From Cacajao melanocephalus (Eukaryota > Chordata > Mammalia > Primates > Pitheciidae): a stretch of DNA of 64,000 nucleotides. A program made the position numbers and the translations under genes. The DNA lies in assembly GCA_963573385.1 (NCBI GenBank), contig CAUYLG010005451.1, positions 82,327 to 146,326 on the forward strand. The letters are read 5' to 3'. Each line of letters starts with the position of its first letter. Position 1 is the first letter of the stretch. The notes beneath the pieces were generated by a model that ran no database searches, was not told where the DNA came from, and saw nothing but the letters and a program-made list of their open reading frames with translations. This document shows, piece by piece, positions 44,718-61,195 of the stretch.

Positions 44718-45196
44718 AAGGCAGGTGCATTCTTTATTTTTATTTTTAAATTTTATTGTTATACTTTAAATTCTGGGGTACATGTGCAGAACGTGCAGGT
44801 TTGTTACACAGCGTGCCATGGTGGTTTGCTGCACCCATCAACCCATCATCTACATTAGGTATTTCTCCTAGTGCTATCCTTCCCCTAGCCCCTCACCCCA
44901 CAACAGGCCCCGGTGTGTGATGTTTCCCTCCCTGTAACCATGTGTTCTCATTATTTAACTCTTACTTATGAGTGAGAACATGTAGTGTCTGGTTTTCTGT
45001 TCTTGTGTAGTTTGCTGAGAATGATGGTTTCCAGCTTCATCCATGTCCCTGCAAAGGACATAAACTCATCCTTTTTATGGCTGCCTAGTATATATGGTGT
45101 ATATGTGCCATGTTTTCTTTATTCAGTCTATCATTGATGGACATTTCCGTTGGTTCCAAGTCTTTGCTGTCGTGAACAGTAAGGCCGGTGCATTCT
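44718..45196 (-). mobile_element. L1PA-type LINE-1, antisense, 5'-truncated, with target-site duplication
   Basis: The 447-bp insert (44734-45180) is the L1 3' UTR plus the end of ORF2, read on the minus strand (TACTTTAAATTCTGGGGTACATG, TTGTTACACAGCGTGCCATGG, GAGAACATGTAGTGTCTGG). AAGGCAGGTGCATTCT (44718-44733) and AAGGCCGGTGCATTCT (45181-45196) differ by one base and are the duplicated target. No coding capacity. Confidence 0.95.
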
Positions 45197-45384
45197 AAAT
45201 GTTGGTCACATCAGTGAGATTGGTAGGTGGATGGGCAGCTGTAGGGTGAATGGGGTTAATGCTTGGAAGCAGATAAACCACAGAGTTGAGGCTTGAAAAT
45301 GTTTACTTTCCCATCATTCTTCTTAAATAGTAATATAATTTTAAAACATTTTTGAATACTTACTATTTATGTAATTATACTGAT

Positions 45385-45500
45385 TCATTAAAATAGTTTT
45401 ATGATTATCAGTCTCATTTTGCAGATGAGAAAATGAATTTGATGAAATAAGGTTACACAACTCTCAGGTGACATTGAAACTTTGGCCTGATTTTATAGCC
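45385..45500 (+). repeat. MIR SINE fragment
   Basis: TCTCATTTTGCAGATGAGAAAATGAATTTG and AAGGTTACACAACTCTCAGGTG fit the MIR core. Confidence 0.65.
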
Positions 45501-46149
45501 TCTTCACCACTCTCTTCTATACCTTCATGGATGAAAAGTTCAAATCAACATTGCTAGTCTGTGTTCTTCCCTGGAATTTAATTCAACCCACGTTCAGGGG
45601 TCCCTGGTGGGGTCACAATGGGGGATTCACGTGGACAAATAGGCTTCTCAGTTGCACACTGGTGCTGTCCTAGCCCCTTTTTCTCTCTTAAGATGCTACA
45701 TTGGGTGTCGTCTCTTCCCAAACTGGAAAGAACTAAGCCTTTCTAGCAAATCATCTGCCTCTCTCAACAGAGCGCTCCTCCCCAGTCCCTTGTTGTGATA
45801 AGGATGTGATTATCCTTGTAGAGAGGCAGTTGGGGTAATACAGTAACAGTGACGAAGTCTTCCTCTCAGCCATTGCCTTCGATCTTATGGCTCTTGTAAC
45901 AGTGCTATATGTTCTTTGGTGCTGAACCTTGTAGCTTCTGTGTCCTCTAGGAAAGCTTCCTGACTCAGGGCTCTGAGGGATCACCTATAATCCTTCCTAC
46001 CACCTACCAAGTCAAGCGGGCCTTTTATATTTTGACAATCCACAGATAAAGGCATTAATAATCTCATTATTGTGTGGTGAGAGGAGATAGACCCCAGGAT
46101 GTTCAGGAGCTGTTTAGTGAATGAGCAATGTTTATGGACACAGATAAGC
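45501..46149. other. Intron-like unassigned sequence
   Basis: No exon, RNA or repeat family is supported. Confidence 0.4.
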
Positions 46150-46320
46150 ATGCATCACCACTTCATCTTACATATTTGCTTGTCTGCCTCCTCTCCACTT
46201 CAAAATAAGCTGCTTGAGGATTACAGTGATGTCTGCCTATTGGTAGTTGTATTCCCAGTGCCCAGAAGAGTGCCTGACATGTGGTAGGCACTCCAGAAAT
46301 ACTTGCTTGATAAAGAGAGG
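46150..46320 (+). repeat. L2 LINE, 3' end
   Basis: AATAAGCTGCTTGAGGATTACAGTG, CCCAGTGCCCAGAAGAGTGCCTGACATGTGGTAGGCACTCCAGAAATACTTGC: the L2 3' terminus. Confidence 0.8.
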
Positions 46321-46576
46321 GAGTAAAATAGATCGCTGCAGCCACAGAATAGCAATCACGGGGGAGGGGGACTGTTTTTACTACCCCAGAACCTTGAGCA
46401 TGTTGTTACTGCCACAGGTGGCACTGGGCGGTCCTGCCAGCAGAGTGAAGCTTGGGGGACTGGAAGTGTAGAGTTGAGGGTTGTGAGATTAACTATGCTA
46501 AGGGTAATTGCAGTTGTAACTGCTCTTTCACTTTTCCCTCACACAGACAGGTGGTCTTGAACATTCTGCTGTTTTC

Positions 46577-47827
<1,251 letters not shown>

Positions 47828-47853
<26 letters not shown>
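47828..47853. repeat. Poly(T) run of about 26 bases
   Basis: An uninterrupted T homopolymer not attached to an Alu or L1 body. Confidence 0.95.
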
Positions 47854-50023
47854 GTACACCAAAATACCAAAGTAGTCAACAGGAGAATCAGCAAGCATGG
47901 ACTGGGGCCTTCTTGTCCAGAGTGATCTGATCCCTTGTACAGATAAGGAAACTGAGGCCCCAGAAAAGGGACAGACTTGCTCCATCACACCCTTGTCAGC
48001 TGAAGGGCTATTGGGCCACAGCCTTTGCTCCCAGGCCAGCCCTGTTTCCAGGTATTTTTCATTCTCGATTTCTGCTATACCTCACACATTCCTTCCCCAT
48101 TCCTCCTACCTCCAGGAGCTTCTCTGGTTTAGAGAATTTTAGAAGAGGATGTAACTTGCAGATCATTGAATCTCAGGCTTGAAACGTGGGCTTCATACTG
48201 TGAAAGCAATTGGATTAAGATGGCTCCGTTTAAGTGTGTGTGGTCTGGGGATTTATTTATGTTACTGCCATGAATTGCTGCCACTGATGCTTGTTTGCAA
48301 GAACCACGCTATGCCTGGGTGCTAACATCAAGGTTCCTTGCTTGTTACAGCTCCCTGCCCCTGCTCTCTCCCGTTCTCCATTAATATTTACTTATTTTTG
48401 CTTGCCTAAAGGTTTTTAGGAAATAGTCTTAGATCCATTACAAGGTAGATCCTCTTGTCTTTACCTTCCCTATTAAATCTGCCCATCACAATGTATCTCA
48501 CAGAAACCATGAGTATTTCAGAGCCTTCATTGCACTTTTAATGTAGCAAATGCATTTTACACTCGTTTTTATTACTTTGTTCCCAATTTTAATCCAAGAG
48601 AAAAGTTGGCTAGATCAGTCTTATCTTGCAGACAGTGGTCAAGAGTTCAAGGGTGATAAAACCTTCCTGACTAGGGTGCAGGGCCTCGAGTGGCAGAGTG
48701 AGAATCAAACCCCCCTCTCCAAAACTCCTGTCTCCTGTCTGGCTTTTTAACTTTGCAAATGAGCATAGTTGATGTGAACATCCCTGCAAGCCCTTTACAC
48801 AGGTGAGAAATAGTTATTATTATTTCACTAGTACAAATTAGTAGCATTAGCTATCTATGTTCGAGGCTTTGGAAGGCAAGACTAAAACTCAGATTGGGGA
48901 CCGGGGAGTTCAAGGATCTGGGCTTCATCATACTAGATCATTTTGGCAGTACCAGTGATTTTTGGTGTAGGGAAAACAAAGACCTGTGTTTGGACTGACC
49001 ACAAACCCTGTGATCTTGAACAAGTTCTGGAACATTCTTGAGCCTAAACTACCTTTCAGTGGAAATCCTGTGATATATCACAATGCATTCGTGAGAATCA
49101 GGGGCATTTCTGTGGGGTACTTTGTCAACGGTATTGCAGTCTGTACATGTGGCCAATTCTGGGTGCCCAGCAGGGCATCTGGCACACAGGGTTGACACCT
49201 TACTCTGCTTGTGAGGCTCAAGGGATTTAGACCCAGACAACTCCTAGTTCAAGTCCTCACTGTGCTGTTTAATAAGGGGGCTCCCCTGGTTGGTCACAGG
49301 CACTATTTGGTTTCCCTACCTATTCATTTTTAGACCTCTTATTAATGAGGTCACCACTGTTTAACGTAGTGTGCCCCCAAAAGTGGGATGAGTGCCAAAG
49401 ACATTCACGGGCATTTCCAGGTTGTGCAGAGTGGTGATTTGTCATCAGTGGATGGCTGTGCAATGCCCCTTCTTCCACTGCCACCATCCCACCTTCTCTT
49501 GGGTTTTGTTTGCATTGTTTATATCTGTTACCCACAGAGGGTCTGCTTCTACTGTTGTTATTGCTTGTGTTGTGGCTTGGCATCATAGCTGGAGATCCCC
49601 CTGTAATTCAGACAGAAAGCTGGTGTTGGAGGTGAAGCCAGGTCTTCAGAAACTTGTGTGGAAACCTTTCATGGGCTAGGTAAGCATGAGGATCAGGACA
49701 GGTCCAGGTCATTGACCTTAAAGGAGGATGCTTTGACCTGCCTCCAGCATGCACCTTTCCTGCTAAAGCCATTGTTAGTGCCCCTTAGTTACTCAGGCCA
49801 CCACCCAGCAGCACAGCTGTCAACTTGCAGAGGACTTCAGTGGTATCTGTAGTGTTCCACTTTCCTCTCATAGGTGTCCTGATTTGGAGGATACATTATA
49901 TGGTCACCTACTTATAGGTGAATATTGAGTGAAGTAGTGTAAATCATGTGCATAAGGGCAGGCATAAGGCTAGGGTTCAATAAACATCCACTGTTTTGTT
50001 AAATGAGGTGCTAGGTGCTCAAG
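47854..50023. other. Intron-like unassigned sequence
   Basis: About 2.2 kb. A short MIR-like word (ACAGATAAGGAAACTGAGGC) sits at 47940-47960. Otherwise I see no repeat family or exon. Confidence 0.4.
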
Positions 50024-51374
<1,351 letters not shown>

Positions 51375-51676
51375 GGGCTAGGTGCAATAGCTCACATTGT
51401 AATCCCAGCACTTTGGGAGACCGAGGTAGGAGGATCACTTGAGGCCAGGAGTTCAAGACTATCCTGGACAATACAGCAAGATTCCATCTCTAAAAAAAAT
51501 AAAAAAAAAAAAATTAGCCAGTATGATGGTGCATGACTATAGTCCTAGCTGCTTAGGAAGCTGAGGCGGGAGGATTCCTTGAGCTCCAGCATTTGAGGGT
51601 GCAGTGAGCTATGATCACACCACTGTACTACAGCTGGGCTTACAGAGTGAGACCCTGGGTGTCAGAAAAAAAATAA
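51375..51676 (+). repeat. Alu element, sense, AluJ-like
   Basis: GGGCTAGGTGCAATAGCTCAC to GAGTGAGACCCTGGGTGTCAG and a short A-tail. High divergence and GGAGGATTCCTTGAGC fit AluJ. Confidence 0.93.
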
Positions 51677-51719
51677 AGTCTGATGGCTCTAATTGGATGG
51701 TAACTAACTCTGGGGACCT

Positions 51720-52230
51720 AGGAAAACTCAGATAAAGAGATTGCCATTTGATTGGGCATTGAAGGGTAAGTGGGAATTTGTTCAGTGGGCTGGGGGAGGA
51801 GAAGGTATCTAAGTGGGATAAGTAGAGACACCTCTGTGTCTCTATCCATGAGACATCGATAGAGACATGGAGGTGAAAAAGTGCATGGTGCCTGGAGAAA
51901 CTGGAGTCATGAAGGTGGACTGCATGGTAGAGAGCCTGTGGAGATGAGTGAGGGTCTACATTGAGAGAAACTTTGATTGCTGTACTGGTAAGTTGAGACT
52001 GCATTCTGAATGGAGAATCAAGTAGATCAATGAGATGACTGGATCTGTGCTTTAAGGAAATAGTCGTCTGTAGTGTGTGAGATGGATGGAAGGCGAGGGT
52101 ACTAGAGACAGCAGAGCCATCTGAGCTACCACAATAGCCCAGGCAAATGATAAAGCAGACCTGAATTAGGGTTGAGGCAGTAGATATGAGAGGTGACTCA
52201 CAGATAATAGAAGTCACCAGCCTTTTCATT
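51720..52230 (+). repeat. Ancient dispersed mammalian repeat, family not assigned
   Basis: CATTGAAGGGTAAGTGGGAA, GCATGGTGCCTGGAGAAACTGG, GACTGCATTCTGAATGGAG, CCACAATAGCCCAGGCAAATGAT follow the old pattern in sense. The 204-codon open frame on the opposite strand (51615-52229) runs through this repeat into the Alu and is not credible as a gene. Confidence 0.4.
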
Positions 52231-52608
52231 TTGCATAAGAGGAGACTCAGCCCCTAAGAAATGACATGTGCAAAATTCGTAGCCCTGGTCGCAGCATAAC
52301 ACTGATCACTGAGGTGATCTCATCCTCTGCCCAGTGTCTTAGATGGGTGACATAACATATGGCTTTTGAGAGAACTGTTTGTCAAGGAAGATCTTCACCC
52401 TTTTTTTTTATCTTATAAGGACTCCTTGACATTTCTTAATTCTGCGTAAGATGAGATTGGCTCTTTCTGGAGTTATTGAATCTCTAATCGCTTGAGATAT
52501 TCAAGCAGTGACTGACTGGAATATTACTGTGGAAGTTCAAGCATTGGTTGAAAACTCCTCTACAAGGTCTTTAAGACCTGCCAACTCTGTGTGTGTTTCT
52601 TTTCTTCT

Positions 52609-52705
52609 TGAGACAGGGTTTCACCATGTAGGCCAGGCTGTTCTCGAACTCCTGATGTCAGGTGATCCGCCTGCCTTGGCGTCCCAAAGTGCTGGGATTA
52701 CAGGC
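52609..52705 (-). repeat. Alu fragment (left arm), antisense
   Basis: GAGACAGGGTTTCACCATGTAGGCC to GTGCTGGGATTACAGGC, about 97 bp, with no tail and no outer end. Confidence 0.9.
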
Positions 52706-53224
52706 TCTTTTTAAAAAATTTAATTCCTGGGAAAAGAAACTTATAACAGTCTTATCTGGAAGTGCTTTATCTATTTGGTTCCCCAGGATTATTTTAGACA
52801 AAGGCAGAGAGAGTTAAAAATGGATGACTGAACTCTGAGAATGGTGGCAGGGAGTTCATTCAGAGTAGTGATGGGACAACCATTTTGTTGCCGATAAATT
52901 AGCACTCACTCATCTGGGAGATGTTGGTAGGCTGTGCCAGCTTGCAAGATCCTGATCAAAATGGAATCCATCCACATAACATGATACTTATCTTCCTATT
53001 GCCATTTCTTACAGGGCTTTACAGATAACCATGTGTTTTCCTACAAATTACAGGTCAACCAGTTGTCCTGTGGGTGGTTATTATTATGTCCAAGTTTTAT
53101 CAGGAGCTAGAGCCTGGGAAAGGATACGTGATTTGCCCAGAGCCCAAGCAAGTTAAACATTGAACCAGGACTTCAATGTTTTCTATTATAAGTTTTCTTC
53201 AATAAGTTTTCTGTTATTGCAATA

Positions 53225-53375
53225 CTAAATTCTTCCTGTTCCCTGCCTGTGCAGATCTCTGAGCCAAGCTCTAGCTTTTGTTCATCTTCATATCCCCAGC
53301 ATCTACTGCAAATCCTGATATGTGATAAATAATGTAATAAATGTTTATTGAATGAACCTATGAATGAATGAATAA
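53225..53375 (+). repeat. L2 LINE, 3' end
   Basis: TGTTCATCTTCATATCCCCAGCATCTACTGC and AATAAATGTTTATTGAATGAACC are the L2 terminus. Confidence 0.75.
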
Positions 53376-53569
53376 TATATGTGAAGTAATAAATGATGAC
53401 TTGAGTTTTAAGAATATCTTACATTAAAAAACAAACATGCACACACCACCATCTAACTGAGTACCTTCCTGGCACGTTGACTTTTCCTTACAGTGGTTAC
53501 AATTTTTGTCCCTTGCATTATATGGTTATCTCGCAGGGATGTGGTAGAAACTACATGAATAGTTTGGAG

Positions 53570-53735
53570 AGCTAGAAAGTTTGGATTTAAATTATAGCTC
53601 TGCTACCTGTTAGCCATATAATTGTGTACTGGTTATTCAGCCTCTCTGAATCTCCAATTCCTCATCTGTAAAAGGGTATAGTGGTATCTTTTACATGATT
53701 GTGGAAGGAATTCTATGGTCAGTGTAGTAAAGCCT
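53570..53735 (+). repeat. MIR SINE
   Basis: GTTTGGATTTAAATTATAGCTCTGCTACC, TTATTCAGCCTCTCTGAATCTCC, CTCATCTGTAAAAGGGTATAG: MIR core. The 3' half is cut by the Alu at 53750. Confidence 0.85.
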
Positions 53736-53738
53736 CAG

Positions 53739-54015
53739 AGCCTGCCATGTTGACTGGGCATGATGGCTCATGCCTGTAATCCCAGCACTTTGGGTGGCCG
53801 AGGCGGGCAGATCACCTGAGGTCAGGAGTTTGAGACCAATATGGTCAACATAGGGAAACTCAGTCTGTACTAAAAATACGAAAATTAGCTGGGCATGGTG
53901 GTGTGTACCTTTAGTTAGAGCTACTTGGGAGGCTGAGGCAGTAGAATCACTTGAACCTGGGAGGGGGAGGTTGCAGTGAGCCAAAATTGTACCACTGCAC
54001 TCCCAGCCTGCCATG
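53739..54015 (+). repeat. Alu element, sense, 3'-truncated, no tail
   Basis: The body starts TTGACTGGGCATGATGGCTC at 53750 and stops at CACTGCACTCCC, without the final ~30 bp or poly(A). AGCCTGCCATG stands at 53739-53749 and 54005-54015, immediately on both sides. Confidence 0.92.
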
Positions 54016-58674
<4,659 letters not shown>

Positions 58675-58915
58675 AGCCAGGGCTCTGGAGCTGCACTGCC
58701 TGGATTTGTATTCTGGCCCTGCCAAAAATACCTCAACTTGTTGCTCAGTAGTTTTAGCCTCCGTTGCCTTTCTGTAAAATAAGAATAAGAAAATTACTTA
58801 TCTCAATGTTGTGAGGATTAAATGAGTTAATACATATAAAGCCCTTAGGATAGAGCCTGGACATGTGATAAGTGCCCATTAAATATTAGCCACTGTTATT
58901 ATGTGTTACCCTTAT
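58675..58915 (+). repeat. MIR SINE
   Basis: GGCTCTGGAGCTGCACTGCCTGG, CCTTTCTGTAAAATAAGAATAAG, TGTTGTGAGGATTAAATGAGTTAATAC, GTGCCCATTAAATATTAGCC: nearly complete MIR in sense. Confidence 0.9.
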
Positions 58916-58989
58916 TAAGTCACAAAATGGCAATTTGGGAAAGATAATAGAAATTATCTAGATGATTGGGGTTTTTTTTTTTTTTTGGT

Positions 58990-59272
58990 TATTGTCTTTT
59001 TAAATAAACTTTTAATTTTGGAGTAATTTTAGTTTTATAGAAAAGTAAAAATTGTATGGGGAATTTCCATATATGACTCACCCACTTGTCCTTATTTTTG
59101 ATGTCTTTTATTACTATAGAACGTTTATCAAAACTAAGAAACCAACGTTAGTACATTGCTATGAACTAACTGCAGACTACTTAAGTTTCACCAGTTTTTC
59201 CATTAACTTCTTCTTTCTGTTCCAGGGTCTAGTCTAGGATACTCAGTTTAGAACCATTGTAAAACTTTCATC
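58990..59272 (-). repeat. Possible old L1M fragment, antisense
   Basis: AACTTTTAATTTTGGAGTAATTTTAGTTTTATAGAAAAG and CAGTTTTTCCATTAACTTC resemble an L1M-type 3' region read backwards. The assignment is weak. Confidence 0.4.
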
Positions 59273-59607
<335 letters not shown>

Positions 59608-59640
59608 GTGGAGGTTTCCTTATAGAAAAGCCTATTACAA

Positions 59641-59946
59641 ACCAAGCGTGGTGGCTCACTCCTGTAATCCCAGCACTTTGGAAGGCTGAGGCAGGTGAAT
59701 CACCTAAGATCAGTAGTTCGAGACCACCCTGGCTAACATGCAGAAACCCCGTCTCTATTAAACAAACAAACAAAAAAATACAAAAATGAGCTGGGTGTGG
59801 TGGCTCACACCTTTAGTTCCAGCTACTCAGGAGGCTAAGGAAGGAAAATCATCTGAATCTGGGAGGCGGAGATTGCAGTGAGCTGAGATTGTGCCACTGC
59901 ATTCCAGCCTGGGCAGAAGGACTCCGGCAAAGTAGGGCTCAAAAAA
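59641..59946 (+). repeat. Alu element, sense
   Basis: ACCAAGCGTGGTGGCTCACTCC to a short AAAAAA tail after a partly scrambled end (GGCAGAAGGACTCCGGC). The middle A-rich linker is expanded to (AAAC)n. Confidence 0.93.
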
Positions 59947-60656
59947 TCACTGCCATGGAGTCTCCTTGTTCTTAGGGGAAGAAACCGAGGCCCCCAAAAG
60001 TGAAGTGACCGTGCTGGGAGAAGCTGGAAGCCCAGAGAAGGTCAGAAAAGGATCTTCAAGATCTCTTGAATCGATCCCCGTTGTTGAATAAATGAGTGAG
60101 CAGCCACTGGGGACTCCCCAAAATCTGGGTTTGGATCCAGGTTTCCCCACGTTTCCCCTCATTTTTCATTGCCTGTAAAGTCGGTTCAGCAATCAGTAAT
60201 GTCTCACGGGACTTCACTCTCACAAAATACCACAGTTTTACCTCGTGAAAGTTAAGTGAGCCATTGTGCCCACTTTCAGCACAGCCTGGAACATAGTAGG
60301 TTCTCAATCAACGTCTGAAAAAAGTAGCCTTGAAAATTAGGAAATTTTGTCCCTAGAACTTATTTCAAGAAGACTGGGACAAGTTGATGCAAAACCAAGA
60401 AGAGTTATTCATGAGGAAATCTGTGACACTCAGGAATGGAACCAGTGTTTGAGTATCTGATAAGCAGGATATACTGTCTGTTTTTATTCTTGGAGGCTTT
60501 TATCATACAATACTACATTATGTTACAGTCTGACTTTCACACAAATTGGATCCCAAAACTTCTTACAGGAATTAAAAATACAAACTCGTGGGCAGTATGT
60601 GTTTTATAAATTACAGAAAACAGTAGTGTAAAGGCATGGCATAGCAAGTGCAGTGA
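59947..60656. other. Intron-like unassigned sequence
   Basis: A MIR-like end at 60270-60316 (CAGCCTGGAACATAGTAGGTTCTC). Nothing else supported. Confidence 0.4.
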
Positions 60657-60745
60657 AGCGTGCGCAGGCATTGATACCCGAGGAGCGCCGGCGTGAGGCG
60701 GCAGAGAAGGCACAGCACGCGCGTGAGGCAGCAGGTGCAGAGTCC
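60657..60745. other. Isolated small CpG cluster
   Basis: AGCGTGCGCAGGCATTG, CCGAGGAGCGCCGGCGTGAGGCGG and CACGCGCGTGAGGC give about ten CpGs in under 90 bp within otherwise CpG-poor intron-like sequence. It is too short for a standard CpG island. No splice or coding signal is clear. Confidence 0.6.
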
Positions 60746-60899
60746 TGTCCCTGGAGCCTGGAGAGATGGGGGAGGAGGGACATCTCTAGCCAGGAGGCTG
60801 GGTGAAGGAGCTGAACCATGGAGACCTAAATCCCCTGTATATCTTGCTTGTCTTGCCTTTTATGATCTTAATGAATGAGGCCAACGGACTTTTGGAATC

Positions 60900-61185
60900 T
60901 CATCTTCATTGCTTTCCCCCACTGTTGTCTTTGTTGCAGCACTTTCTCTGTTTGGATGACCCTCCCCTGCCATCTTTACCTGTTTGAATCCCATTGATCT
61001 TCAAGGTCCAGCATAGTAATGCCACCTCTTCCATGAAGCCAGCCTTGATTTCTGCCCATCCCCCCTAAGCAGGAAATAATCACTTCCTCTTATTGTCCCA
61101 TGGCCCTTTGTCAGTACTGCTGGCATGGCACTGAATACTTTTTACCCTCTCTTGTAGTTATCAATATGTCTGTCTTATTTTGGAC
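60900..61185 (+). repeat. L2 LINE, 3' region
   Basis: CTTCAAGGTCCAGCATAGTAATGCCACCTCTTCCATGAAGCCAGCCTTGATTTC and TGGCATGGCACTGAATACTTTTT follow the L2 3' order. It is interrupted on the right by the L1 insertion. Confidence 0.75.
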
Positions 61186-61195
61186 TTTTTGCTGC

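Noticed and set aside
47828..47853. Poly(T) run as an antisense retroelement tail
   Set aside because: No Alu, L1 or pseudogene body adjoins it on either side and no target duplication is evident.
51615..52229. 204-codon minus-strand open frame
   Set aside because: It starts in an old dispersed repeat and runs into an Alu. It has no recognisable domain and a low-complexity Ser/His/Leu-rich composition, so it is best explained as a chance frame.
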